From Lacticaseibacillus kribbianus (GTDB taxonomy: Bacteria; Bacillota; Bacilli; Lactobacillales; Lactobacillaceae), in NCBI RefSeq assembly GCF_020180945.1, contig NZ_JAIPUL010000001.1, forward strand, positions 372,001 through 436,000: a stretch of 64,000 bases of DNA. Reading direction: 5' to 3'. This document shows, piece by piece, positions 8,158 to 15,919 of this stretch. The notes beneath the pieces are model-generated. The model was given only the letters and a program-made list of their open reading frames with translations. It searched no databases and was not told where the DNA came from. Numbering within the stretch: position 1 is the stretch's first letter; every line of letters begins with the position of its first letter. Position numbers and translations under genes: made by a program.

Positions 8158-8421
8158 AACATATCGTTCGTGCTACGCGGAGAAGAGTAGTCGCGGTGGT
8201 GGCCCAAAGAGAACCCGGATGGTGAGAAAGGGTGGCCCGACCCGCGGTGAAGATGAGCTCCAATCAGCAGCCCGGGGGTTCACGCCGCCGAGCCGGTCGC
8301 AACCGTTATCAATGCGCGGTATCTGAGGTACCGTTAGAGGTGGGCTTTGCCCACGAACACAGGGTGGTAACGCGAGAAGTCGTCCCTTGACCAGATTTTT
8401 TGGCCGAGGGGCGACTTTTTT
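8158..8421 (+). ncRNA. T-box riboswitch leader, probably methionine-specific
   Basis: The leader contains the T-box signature AGGGTGGTAACGCG (8361-8374), whose bulge pairs with the tRNA acceptor end, and then a terminator. Upstream are Stem I signatures: an AG bulge (AAAGAGAA near 8198) and a GGATGGTGAGAA distal loop (about 8216-8227). The likely specifier codon is ATG at 8253-8255, in the context GTGAAGATGAGC. Uncharged tRNA-Met would stabilise the antiterminator and turn on the MetE-like gene. The Met assignment rests on position, the ATG codon and the downstream gene; the T-box call itself is firm. Confidence 0.88.
8377..8421 (+). terminator. T-box regulatory terminator
   Basis: AAGTCGTCCC pairs with GGGGCGACTT (with one wobble) and a run of six T follows. 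The 5' arm overlaps the region downstream of the T-box bulge, giving the usual terminator/antiterminator choice. Confidence 0.85.
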
Positions 8422-8473
8422 GCGTCCGGGGCAACACGCGACCTGCACGAACAAAACTAGAGGAGGAACCACC

Positions 8474-9595
8474 ATGACCAATTCAACCATTCCATTCCGC
8501 GCCGACCTCGTCGGCAGCCTGCTGCGCCCGGCCGACCTGAAGCAGGCCCACGTCGACCTCGCCGCCGGCACCATCACTCAAGCTCAGGAGCTCACGGTTC
8601 AGCACCAGGAGATCGCCCGCATCGTGGCCGAGCAGGCGAAGCTGGGCTTCAAGGCCGTGACCGACGGCGAGTTCTCCCGCCAGTACTGGCACCTGGACTT
8701 CCTGTGGGGCCTGACCGGCGTCGCCGAGGTGCGCCACGCCCAGTACGACAAGAACTTCGCGGGCGACATCGCCCCGGCCGACAACGTACGCCTGAACGGG
8801 CGCGTGGCCTACAACCCGGACCACCCGTTCTTTGCGGCCTTCAGCTACCTCAACTCGGTCGTGCCCGAAGGCGTCTTGGCCAAGCAGACCATTCCGAGCC
8901 CGGCGCTGTTGTTCCGCGACCACCGCAGCGACAACTGGGCGGACTACTATGACAGCATCGATGAGCTCGAGCAGGACGTGATCACCGCCTACGTGCAGAC
9001 CATCCAGCGCTTCTACGACCTCGGCTGCCGCTACCTGCAGATCGACGACACCAACTGGGCGTTTTTGATTCACAACCTGCGCCGCACGGCCGACGACGCA
9101 GAGGCCGCCAAGCCGTACGTTGAGCTGGCCGAGCGCTCCCACCGCCTGCTGGCCGGCATCCTGAGCCAGCTGCCAAAAGACCTCGCCGTGACCTCGCACA
9201 TCTGCCGCGGCAACTTCCAGTCCACCTACCTGTTCACCGGCGGCTACGAGTACGTGGCCGACTACATCAAGGACCTGCCGTACGCCGGGCTGTTCCTCGA
9301 GTACGACAACGCCCGGTCCGGCTCCTTCGCGCCGCTCAAGACGCTGTGGAACGGCGACGCGAACAAAACGCTGGTGCTGGGGCTGATCACCTCGAAGTTC
9401 GCCGCGCTCGAGGACCCGGCGGCGATCAAGGCGCGGCTGAAAGCGGCGGCCGAGTCCGTGCCGCTGGCCAACCTCGCGCTGTCCACGCAGTGCGGCTTCG
9501 CCTCGACCGAGGAGGGCAACAAGGTGACCGAGGCCGAGCAGTGGGCCAAGCTCAAGCTGGTTCAAGACATCGCGGCTTCGGTCTGGGGCGACTAG
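8474..9595 (+). CDS. MetE C-terminal-like cobalamin-independent methionine synthase (YxjG/YxjH type)
   Basis: A 373-residue protein of the short family related to the C-terminal catalytic half of MetE (COG0620). It likely transfers a methyl group to homocysteine. The zinc site is visible as HIC in SHICRGNF and the Cys in STQCGFAS near the C-terminus; LQIDDTNWAF is a conserved barrel strand. The ATG at 8474 follows AGAGGAGGAA; earlier in-frame codons lie inside the T-box terminator and are excluded. Control by the T-box ties it to methionine shortage. luxS lies 100 bases downstream, so homocysteine made by LuxS could be remethylated here. The methyl donor used by this short form is not certain. 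Confidence 0.9.
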   Translation: MTNSTIPFRADLVGSLLRPADLKQAHVDLAAGTITQAQELTVQHQEIARIVAEQAKLGFKAVTDGEFSRQYWHLDFLWGLTGVAEVRHAQYDKNFAGDIAPADNVRLNGRVAYNPDHPFFAAFSYLNSVVPEGVLAKQTIPSPALLFRDHRSDNWADYYDSIDELEQDVITAYVQTIQRFYDLGCRYLQIDDTNWAFLIHNLRRTADDAEAAKPYVELAERSHRLLAGILSQLPKDLAVTSHICRGNFQSTYLFTGGYEYVADYIKDLPYAGLFLEYDNARSGSFAPLKTLWNGDANKTLVLGLITSKFAALEDPAAIKARLKAAAESVPLANLALSTQCGFASTEEGNKVTEAEQWAKLKLVQDIAASVWGD

Positions 9596-9605
9596 CCCGC
9601 CGCCC

Positions 9606-9635
9606 TTGCGAGACACCGCCCGAACGCGGTAGCAT
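9606..9635 (+). promoter_or_regulatory. Possible promoter of luxS
   Basis: TTGCGA (9606-9611) and TAGCAT (9630-9635) are 18 bases apart, between the MetE-like gene and luxS. No terminator separates the two genes, so luxS may be read from here and from the T-box promoter. Confidence 0.4.
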
Positions 9636-9698
9636 AATCACGTATGGCTGTGGGCCGCGCCGGCCCACCGCCACCATCATTCATAGGAGGAATTCATC

Positions 9699-10175
9699 AT
9701 GGCAAAAGTCGAAAGTTTTGAACTGGATCACACCAAGGTGCTGGCACCCTACGTGCGGCTGATCACGGTTGAGGAGGGGCCGCACGGCGACAAGATCTCG
9801 AACTTCGACCTGCGGCTGGTGCAGCCCAACCAGGACGCGATCCCGACCGGCGGCCTGCACACCATTGAGCACCTGCTGGCCAGCCTCCTGCGCGACCGCA
9901 TGGACGGCGTGATCGACTGCTCGCCGTTCGGCTGCCGCACCGGCTTCCACCTGATCACCTGGGGCGAGCACAGCACCACCGAGGTCGCCAAGGCCTTGAA
10001 GGGCAGCCTCGAGGCGATCGCCAACGACATCACCTGGGCCGACGTGCCGGGCACGACCATCGAGTCCTGCGGCAACTACAAGGACCACAGCCTGTTTTCC
10101 GCCAAGGAGTGGAGCAAGCTGATTCTGAGCCAGGGCATCTCCGTCGATCCGTTCGACCGCAGCGTGCTGGCGTAG
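9699..10175 (+). CDS. luxS: S-ribosylhomocysteine lyase LuxS
   Basis: A 158-residue protein, the normal LuxS length. It cleaves S-ribosylhomocysteine to homocysteine and DPD, the precursor of AI-2. The metal ligands are all present: HTIEH (residues 54-58) and the Cys in ESCGNYKDH. The conserved Cys in GCRTGFH is also present. AGGAGG precedes the ATG. Its position behind a T-box-controlled methionine gene supports a metabolic role in the activated methyl cycle; AI-2 signalling cannot be judged from sequence. Confidence 0.97.
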   Translation: MAKVESFELDHTKVLAPYVRLITVEEGPHGDKISNFDLRLVQPNQDAIPTGGLHTIEHLLASLLRDRMDGVIDCSPFGCRTGFHLITWGEHSTTEVAKALKGSLEAIANDITWADVPGTTIESCGNYKDHSLFSAKEWSKLILSQGISVDPFDRSVLA

Positions 10176-10229
10176 GTCAGCGGCATCGACGGTCGCGGCA
10201 CCGGCCGCGCGTTGTCCGCTCCGGCAAAT

Positions 10230-10302
10230 CAAAAAGCACCGCGGTCTCGGCCGCGCGCACCATCAACTTGACGGTGCACGCGCTGAGACTGCGGTGCTTT
10301 TT
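10230..10302. terminator. Bidirectional terminator after luxS
   Basis: AAAAAGCACCGC and GCGGTGCTTTTT pair, with additional GTCTC/GAGAC pairing after a one-base offset, around a longer loop that has its own inner pairing. It lies between convergent luxS and the gene ending at 10305. Confidence 0.85.
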
Positions 10303-10304
10303 GG

Positions 10305-10682
10305 TTACCAGCGGTTCTGCTCGCGCTTGACCAGCTGGGCGTCCAGGCGGTGGGTCATCGCGTCGACGATTGCGGGCGCCGGCAGGAACTGCAGGTAGTC
10401 CGGGGCCGACATCGCCCACTGGGTCGCGTCGTACTGCGGCGCCAGGCCGGCCAAAGCGTCGGCGGCAAAGCCGAGCTCGCCGGCCTTTTGCCACATCACG
10501 GCCAGGGCGCGCTTGCGGCGACGCAGGTACCAGTTGAAGGCCTGCTGGCAGCCCAGAAGCCAGACAACCAGCGCCACCCAGGCAACGACGTGGAAGCCCG
10601 GCACGTAGATCAGCAGGTAGCCGAGCAGCACGCCGATGACCTCGACGGCCAGGAGGATGGAGTTAAGGGAACTGATTTTCAT
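10305..10682 (-). CDS. Small membrane protein, unknown function
   Basis: A 125-residue protein with two hydrophobic segments in the first 50 residues, a basic stretch (YLRRRKR) after the second, and a soluble tail of about 70 residues. The ATG at 10682 is preferred over an in-frame GTG nine bases upstream because GAAGAGG lies 8 bases before the ATG and would overlap the GTG. I do not recognise the family. Confidence 0.7.
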   Translation of the reverse strand: MKISSLNSILLAVEVIGVLLGYLLIYVPGFHVVAWVALVVWLLGCQQAFNWYLRRRKRALAVMWQKAGELGFAADALAGLAPQYDATQWAMSAPDYLQFLPAPAIVDAMTHRLDAQLVKREQNRW

Positions 10683-10730
10683 GTCACGCACCTCTTCATT
10701 GAGTGTACCCGTTTCGCCTCGTCGCCGCCA

Positions 10731-11426
10731 CTACTGGCGGATGCGGGCGACGCGCCAGACGTTGTCGATTGCGGTGAGCTCCCAGACCTCGGTGAAGCGG
10801 GCAATCATCGCGTCGTCGTACTGCTCGCGGTTGAACGCCGCGCTTTGGGCCGGGTACTCGAACCAGTCGCGCCCCTGCGCCGTGACCACCACGTGCAGGC
10901 CGCGGCGGCTGGGCTCCTGCGCAAGTTCGATGATGGTCATGCCCTCGAGCCGGTTGACGCGGCCCTGGCGCGCCCAGCGGTTCAGCAGGCGCTTTTGCTT
11001 GCGAAAGTAGCCGGGCGTCATCAGCGTCGCCAGCATGGCCTGGTCGTTTCGCGACCACGCGTCCTCCATCGCGTCAAAAAGGGCGGGGAAGGTGCGGGCG
11101 ACGTCCGGATCGAGGTCGACCGTGTCGGTGAGGGCCGCATTGCGGCCGGCACTCGGGTGGTTGCGCTTGAAGGTGATGATGCCAAGCCCGCCGGTGAGCA
11201 CGATGAAGGAGGCGAACACGGTGATTGGGCTGGTGTTGTTGTCGTTGTCGTAGCGGCGCGTGGTGGTGTCGCCGGTGCCGCCGGTCGTGCCACCGCCGGT
11301 TGTCCCGCCACCGCCGCCGGTGCCGCCGCCTCCGGTCGCCCCGCCGGCGCGGGCCGGGGTCGGCGTCAGCGGCAGCGCAAGCGCCAGGCTGGCAAGCAGC
11401 ATCATGATCATCAGAATTTTGCGCAT
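10731..11426 (-). CDS. Membrane-associated Tim44-like domain protein
   Basis: A 231-residue protein with a signal-like N-terminus (hydrophobic residues 5-20, ending PTPARA), a Gly/Thr-rich stretch (about 28-50), a single membrane helix (about 66-82) and a C-terminal domain of about 120 residues with a Tim44-like pattern (TFPALFDAMEDAWSRND early, ARFTEVWEL later). In lactobacilli such proteins often carry a Gly-rich N-terminal linker; their function is not established. AAAGGAC precedes the ATG at 11426. Confidence 0.7.
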   Translation of the reverse strand: MRKILMIMMLLASLALALPLTPTPARAGGATGGGGTGGGGGTTGGGTTGGTGDTTTRRYDNDNNTSPITVFASFIVLTGGLGIITFKRNHPSAGRNAALTDTVDLDPDVARTFPALFDAMEDAWSRNDQAMLATLMTPGYFRKQKRLLNRWARQGRVNRLEGMTIIELAQEPSRRGLHVVVTAQGRDWFEYPAQSAAFNREQYDDAMIARFTEVWELTAIDNVWRVARIRQ

Positions 11427-11482
11427 CGGCAGGTCCTTTCGGGGTATACTGGCGGCGAGACAGTCGGGAGGGAGGAATCGGA

Positions 11483-11687
11483 ATGGATGACCGGCATCAG
11501 TGCCCGTGGTGCGGCGCAAGCGACTTCGTTGAGGCCAAGCACATGCCGTACCAGAACGTGGCGGCCAAAAACGCGGTGATCGGCATTACCGGCCGCGCCA
11601 ACCTTGTGCTACACCGTCTGCCGCAACTGCGGCACCGTGGTCCGCACGTACGTTGACGACCTTGACAAGGTGCGCCGCTGGCGGTAG
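11483..11687 (+). pseudogene. Frameshifted small zinc-ribbon (TFIIIB-type) protein
   Basis: The ATG at 11483 follows GGGAGGGAGGAA. The first frame encodes QCPWCGASDFVEAKH and a central part up to about 11605, then runs out of frame to a TGA at 11653. In the +1 frame from 11610 the sequence reads YTVCRNCGTVVRTYVDDLD and continues to a TAG at 11685. Together the frames give about 66 residues with two CxxC knuckles, matching small lactobacillar zinc-ribbon proteins. One extra base (or two missing) near CTTGTGCTACACC explains this. It may be a real mutation or a sequencing error; programmed frameshifting is not supported by a recognisable slippery site. Confidence 0.7.
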
Positions 11688-11708
11688 CCCAGGACCGCCC
11701 GCGCGGCG

Positions 11709-12830
11709 TCACTCGTGGTCGCGCAGCGTGGCCACGCCGCCGGCCACCGCGGCAAAGCGGTACGTGCTCAGCTCGCGCTGGTAGTAGTTGGACAGGCGTG
11801 CGGGGTCGTTGAACACGATCTCGTATTGATGGGATGCAATCGGCGACACCGCAAGCGCCGACTGCACCCCTTTTTGCTTGTCGCAGGCGGTGAACACGGC
11901 GCGGGTCTCGGCGGGCACCGCGGATGCCTTGCCCGCCTGCTTGTGGTAGGTGGTGACGCCGTCTTGGGAGAGCTTGACCATGTCGGTGGCCGTCAAAAAC
12001 AGGTAGATGGCGGTGCCGTCCGACGCGGCGCGGGTCGTCGCCTTGGGCATGCCGTAGCTCTGCACCGCGGCCAGGCTCGCAAACGTGGCGAACGTCGTGG
12101 TGTAGGTCGCCTTGGCGCTTTGGGCGCGCAGGTCCTGCACTTTGAAGCGCTCGACGCTGGTGTAGGTGCCGGTGACCTGGGTGTGGTAGAGCCAGTCGCC
12201 CGCGGCGTCGAGGCTGCCGGAGCCGTCCGTGGCGGTCCAGCGGCCGCTCAGCTGGGTGTCGGCGAGGTGCTTGGCCGGCACCTTGAGCTCGCCCTTGACG
12301 TAGCGGTTGACCACCGGCAGGCCCTTTTGAATCGAGTAGGCCAGAGTCAGTATGTACAGGCTGTCGCCGTGCGCGATGTAGGCCGCGCCCTGAAAGGCCG
12401 TGGCGCCCTTGAACTGGTAGATGGTCAGCTGGCCGTAGTCGGTCAGCCTGAACTTGGCCTTGGCCCCGGCCAGCGCGCGGTTCAGCTGGGCCAGGGTGGC
12501 GAGCTTGGGCTTGGCGCCGTCCGAACTGGGGGTCGCCGCAATCAGCTTCTTGGCCGCGGCCAGGCCGATCTTGGTGTAGCCGCCGGTCAGCTGGCCCTTG
12601 GCCGTCGTCAGCACAGGCGGGTTGCCGGTGACGGCGTCAGTCTTGAGGTTGGTCAGCCTGCCGCCGGACAGGTCTGCGCTGGTGTAGGCGGTGGCGACCC
12701 ACAGCGTCTCTTTGGCGGCCAGCGCCTGGCGCGAAGCGCGGCGCAGCGCGGCGGCGTCCGGTTTCTTGCTGCAGCCAATCAGCGCCACGGCGAGCAGTGC
12801 GACGGCGGCAATGCGAAGGTATTTGATCAT
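11709..12830 (-). CDS. Lipoprotein, unknown function
   Basis: A 373-residue secreted lipoprotein. Basic N-terminus, hydrophobic core and lipobox LIGC put the lipidated Cys at residue 20; SKKPDAAALRRASRQALAAK follows. The remainder is Ala/Thr-rich with alternating beta-like segments, and I see no family motif. GGGAGGA precedes the ATG. The gene is monocistronic or first in a run of minus-strand genes; no terminator is obvious after it. Confidence 0.75.
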   Translation of the reverse strand: MIKYLRIAAVALLAVALIGCSKKPDAAALRRASRQALAAKETLWVATAYTSADLSGGRLTNLKTDAVTGNPPVLTTAKGQLTGGYTKIGLAAAKKLIAATPSSDGAKPKLATLAQLNRALAGAKAKFRLTDYGQLTIYQFKGATAFQGAAYIAHGDSLYILTLAYSIQKGLPVVNRYVKGELKVPAKHLADTQLSGRWTATDGSGSLDAAGDWLYHTQVTGTYTSVERFKVQDLRAQSAKATYTTTFATFASLAAVQSYGMPKATTRAASDGTAIYLFLTATDMVKLSQDGVTTYHKQAGKASAVPAETRAVFTACDKQKGVQSALAVSPIASHQYEIVFNDPARLSNYYQRELSTYRFAAVAGGVATLRDHE

Positions 12831-12915
12831 GGCGTCCTCCCGAGTCGTAATGGCCCCATTGTCGCACAGCCGCGGCCCGGCGCGGCACCGCGCAAGTTTT
12901 TCTTAACCAAACCGC

Positions 12916-13461
12916 TCAGTCGCGCAGGTAGGTGCCAAGCTTCACGCTGTCGGGACCGAGCGTCCGGTAGACGCGCTGGCGGTCGTCGCCGGCAAACAGC
13001 GGCGGGTCGATGGCCAGCGGGTCGAGCTTGCCGGTCGGCAGAAGCGTCGAGCGGTCGACCAGGCGCTGGTCGATCGTCGCGGTGAAGTTGGCGACGCCGT
13101 GGCTTTCGCGGCAGTCGTCGATGGTCAGCTTCAAGACGGCGAAGGCGCGGGTCAGCACCGGCAGCCCGTCGTCCAGCTGGTAGGGCAGGCGCGAATCCGG
13201 CAGCTTGGCTTCGGCGTGCAGGAAGCCGGCGCGCTCGATGCCCGGCAGGTCCGCGGCGGTCAGGAAGTTGATGGTGCAGCGGCGCGTGCGCTTGAGCTGG
13301 GCGGCGGCGTTGGTCGCAGCGCTGATGCCGAACGCGAACAGGTCGCCCAGGCTGTAGCTGGAGCTTGCGGTGGTGACGTTGACGCCGAACTGCTCGTCCT
13401 CGTAGCCGATCACGAAGATGGGGTAGGCGAAGTAGAGCTTGCTGGTGGTGTAGTCAATCAT
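12916..13461 (-). CDS. Flavin reductase-like domain protein
   Basis: A 181-residue protein. The ATG at 13461 follows GAAAGAAGG. YPIFVIGYED, NVTTASSSYSLGD, FGISAATNAA and a later AEAKLPDSRLPYQLDDG resemble the split-barrel FMN-binding fold of the flavin reductase family (nitrilotriacetate monooxygenase component B type), where the conserved pattern is PVxLVTxxD...GxTxSSxxSxSxxPP...VGI. Function would be FMN-dependent oxidoreduction, but substrate is unknown. The similarity is moderate. Confidence 0.6.
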   Translation of the reverse strand: MIDYTTSKLYFAYPIFVIGYEDEQFGVNVTTASSSYSLGDLFAFGISAATNAAAQLKRTRRCTINFLTAADLPGIERAGFLHAEAKLPDSRLPYQLDDGLPVLTRAFAVLKLTIDDCRESHGVANFTATIDQRLVDRSTLLPTGKLDPLAIDPPLFAGDDRQRVYRTLGPDSVKLGTYLRD

Positions 13462-13563
13462 GGTTAGCCTTCTTTCTCGGTTGTCTCCAGCATACGCCAC
13501 CGCGGCGCGCCGGCAAAGCCCCAATCGGGCCGGGTGGGTTTGGCCGTGTTGCCTCGACAATCA

Positions 13564-13590
13564 AAAAGACGCCGGTTTTCGGCGTCTTGG
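13564..13590 (-). terminator. Terminator of the secreted-protein gene
   Basis: Read on the minus strand, AAGACGCCG and CGGCGTCTT form a 9-bp stem, followed by TTTTT. It lies just after the stop at 13599. Confidence 0.8.
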
Positions 13591-13598
13591 GTGGTTGC

Positions 13599-14183
13599 TT
13601 ATTCGTAGCTGACCTTGTGCTGGGTGATGCTCCAGGTCTGCTTGTTGGTGGCGGTCACGCCCACGGCCTCGACGTCGGTCTTGATCTCGGCCGGCGTCAG
13701 GTCGAAGCGCGGGAAGCTTGGAATGTCATTGTAGGTCATGCCGGTCCAGCCGGACTTCTCCTTGTCCAGCTTGGTGCCGGTGCTGTCCTTGGTCGCGTAG
13801 ACCTCGCCGTAGCGCACCGCCTTGCCGGTCTGGTCGTTGGTGATCTCGAGGTAGGCGACCAGGCGCTTCTTTTCGCCCTTGCTGGCCTTGCCCTCGGTCA
13901 CCTTTGGCTCGGGCTTTTCACCCGGGGCGAGGCTTGAGCTTTCGGCGTCCGCTGCGGCGTTGCTGGTCGCGGCCTTGTCCGCCGCCTTGCTGTTGGCCTT
14001 TTCGCTTTCAGACGTGCTCGACTGGTCCTCAGTCTTCTGGTCGGCGGCCGCGCTTGACTTGCTGTCGGCCTTTTGGCTGGTGGCGCTGTCGGCCGCGCCC
14101 GCGGCGTTGGTGGTCTGCACGGCGGCCGCGCCCAGCAGCAGCACGAAGGCGGCGACGGCGACCACATTCTTGGTGAGTTTCAT
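13599..14183 (-). CDS. Secreted Ser/Ala-rich protein, unknown function
   Basis: A 194-residue protein with a clear signal peptide (MKLTKNVVAVAAFVLLLGAA, cleavage probably after TTNAAG near residue 29). A low-complexity Ser/Ala/Lys/Glu linker of about 70 residues follows, then an approximately 90-residue globular part with LVAYLEITNDQTGK and YGEVYATKD. AAAGGAG precedes the ATG and a terminator follows, so it appears monocistronic. No family recognised. Confidence 0.7.
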   Translation of the reverse strand: MKLTKNVVAVAAFVLLLGAAAVQTTNAAGAADSATSQKADSKSSAAADQKTEDQSSTSESEKANSKAADKAATSNAAADAESSSLAPGEKPEPKVTEGKASKGEKKRLVAYLEITNDQTGKAVRYGEVYATKDSTGTKLDKEKSGWTGMTYNDIPSFPRFDLTPAEIKTDVEAVGVTATNKQTWSITQHKVSYE

Positions 14184-14251
14184 AGGGATGCTCCTTTGTC
14201 AGGATTTGATACCAGTGTACCCTGTCGGCCGGTGAAACGCAAAACTGGCGG

Positions 14252-15058
14252 CTACTTGAAGAAGTCGTGCAGGTAGTGGGCGACGCCATCGTGGTCGAGG
14301 TCCAGCGTGTGGTAGTGGGTCGCGGCCATCACCTCGGCGTTGGCGTTGCCCATCGCGACGCCGTACTGCACGGTCGTCAGCATCTGCAGGTCGTTGCTGC
14401 CGTCGCCGAACGCCATCGTGCGGCGCAGCGGAATCTCCAGTTGCGCGCAGACCTGGCGGATCGCGCTGGCCTTGTTGACGCCGTGCTTGGTGATCTCGAT
14501 GTTGTCGACGTTCGACGAGCTGAGGTCAAGCTCGGTGTAGGCGGACAGCGCCTGGCGGGTGCGGGCTAGCACGGCCGGATCCGGGTGGAAAATGATGCCG
14601 TTGGTGATCTCCGGCGCGTGGGCGCAAAGCTCCTCAACCGAGTGCATCGTCATGTTGCGGCTCGGGTCCTCGCCGGCCATGCGGTGGGAGGCGTCGCGGC
14701 TGACGGCGATCGGCGTGTCCTCAAGCGAGATCACGCCGGTTTCGGTGAACAGCGTCGCGCGCGCCCCGAACTGCTTGGCGACGCGGTAGATGCCGGCCAG
14801 CGCGTGCGGGCTCAGGCGGATGCCGGCGACCTCACCGGCGATTTCGGTGACGGAGCCGTTGGCGCAGATGACGTTGAGGCCGGGCGCGATGCGGTCGGCC
14901 ATGGCGCGGGCGGAGAACAGCGCCCGGCCGGTGGCGATGAAGAACTGGTGGCCGGCGGTGCGGTACTTGGCGATGGCGGCCTTGGTCGCCGGCGACGGCA
15001 CCTGGCTGCGGCCAACCAGCGTGCCGTCGATATCCATGAAGATAGCGTATGGTGACAT
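14252..15058 (-). CDS. Cof-type HAD-superfamily phosphatase
   Basis: A 268-residue protein of the Cof/YkrA sugar-phosphatase type. HAD motif I is DIDGT (residues 9-13), motif II is IATGR (41-45), the motif III lysine lies in GVNKASAI, and motif IV is GDGSNDLQML. A C2B cap domain lies between motifs II and III. Substrates of this family are usually small phosphorylated sugars or cofactors; none can be assigned. GAAGGATG precedes the ATG. Confidence 0.9.
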   Translation of the reverse strand: MSPYAIFMDIDGTLVGRSQVPSPATKAAIAKYRTAGHQFFIATGRALFSARAMADRIAPGLNVICANGSVTEIAGEVAGIRLSPHALAGIYRVAKQFGARATLFTETGVISLEDTPIAVSRDASHRMAGEDPSRNMTMHSVEELCAHAPEITNGIIFHPDPAVLARTRQALSAYTELDLSSSNVDNIEITKHGVNKASAIRQVCAQLEIPLRRTMAFGDGSNDLQMLTTVQYGVAMGNANAEVMAATHYHTLDLDHDGVAHYLHDFFK

Positions 15059-15142
15059 ATTGACATCCTTCTATAAATATTTGCTTCACCAGCCAGTCTA
15101 AGCGTTTCCAGAGGCGGCGGCAAGTCTTTCCGGCCAAGCGGC

Positions 15143-15168
15143 AAAAAGGGACCGCGGGGGCGGTCCCT
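15143..15168 (-). terminator. Terminator of the pyrophosphohydrolase unit
   Basis: On the minus strand, AGGGACCGC and GCGGTCCCT form a 9-bp stem with a short C-rich loop, followed by TTTTT. Confidence 0.85.
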
Positions 15169-15178
15169 GTGACACACG

Positions 15179-15361
15179 TTACGCAGCGGCCCGGTCCTTG
15201 CCGCGGCCGCCAAGCGACGCGGCAAAGGCGACAACCGCCCACGCCAGCACGAAGGCGACCCCGGCGCGGCGCCGGCGGTGTGACCGGCCAGCCCCGGCCG
15301 GCTGCGCGTCCCTGCGGCGGCCAAAGTCAACCGCCGCACCGCCTGTGGGGGCTGCTACCAC
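15179..15361 (-). CDS. Possible small one-helix membrane protein
   Basis: A 60-codon frame begins with GTG overlapping the last Trp codon and stop of the upstream gene, and ends 10 bases before the terminator. The product has an Arg-rich stretch (about residues 16-33), one hydrophobic helix (VAFVLAWAVVAFAASL) and a basic tail. There is no clear ribosome binding site, so translation would rely on coupling. The position between the gene and its terminator, plus the helix, argue for a gene; the random GC-rich background argues for caution. Confidence 0.4.
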   Translation of the reverse strand: MVAAPTGGAAVDFGRRRDAQPAGAGRSHRRRRAGVAFVLAWAVVAFAASLGGRGKDRAAA

Positions 15362-15696
15362 GCGCGGTGGTCGTTGACCGCGTTTTTGGCGGCGACCAGC
15401 TTCAGCGGATCGAGGTTGAAGCGGTCGCAGAGGTAGAAGGTGTAGGTCAAAACGTCCGCCAGCTCCTCGGCGAGGTGTGGTTCCTCGCTCTCGGGCAGGG
15501 ACTCGGCCCACTGGAAGCACTGCAGCACCTCGCTGGCCTCGATGCTCAGCGACTTGGCGAGGTTCACCGGGGACTGGGATGCGTCCCAGCCGCGGGCGTT
15601 GCGAAAAGCGACAATCTGATTGACCAAGTCGCGGTAGGCGGGCGCGGTTGCGTCGTCGACGGCAACTTGGGTTGGATCCAATGGGTGAACGGTCAT
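15355..15696 (-). CDS. MazG-like nucleotide pyrophosphohydrolase
   Basis: A 113-residue all-alpha protein of the short MazG/dCTP-pyrophosphatase family, which hydrolyses (d)NTPs to monophosphates to clean the nucleotide pool. The metal motif is visible as EASEVLQCF followed by EELADVLTYTFYLCD. The ATG at 15696 follows AGGAGG; an upstream in-frame start would read through the ribosome binding site. It shares a terminator with the small frame behind it. Confidence 0.85.
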   Translation of the reverse strand: MTVHPLDPTQVAVDDATAPAYRDLVNQIVAFRNARGWDASQSPVNLAKSLSIEASEVLQCFQWAESLPESEEPHLAEELADVLTYTFYLCDRFNLDPLKLVAAKNAVNDHRAW

Positions 15697-15859
15697 GGGT
15701 GAACCTCCTGGGTGTGGTGTGGGGAATGGCACCAGTGTACGCCTGTGCGGTGGCGGCCACAAGCCGCAATCGCGGCGCGGGCGCCGTCACTGAGCCGACG
15801 CCGAGGGATGCGGCCGCCGGCGTTGACCGTGATCAAGGCACCCGACGCCGCATTTTGGG

Positions 15860-15887
15860 TTGACCTCCCGGCGCCTTGCGGTATCCT
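15860..15887 (+). promoter_or_regulatory. Promoter of galM
   Basis: TTGACC (15860-15865) and TATCCT (15882-15887) are 16 bases apart, 32 bases before the ATG. Confidence 0.65.
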
Positions 15888-15919
15888 TGAGGTGAGAACG
15901 CTTACCAAGGAGGACAATC

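Noticed and set aside
8387-8473. Longer N-terminus for the MetE-like protein
   Set aside because: The upstream in-frame start lies inside the T-box terminator; the ATG at 8474 has the strong ribosome binding site and the family's usual start.
11600-11655. Programmed +1 frameshift in the zinc-ribbon gene
   Set aside because: There is no recognisable slippery codon, stop codon in the A site or stimulatory structure at the junction, so mutation or sequence error is simpler.
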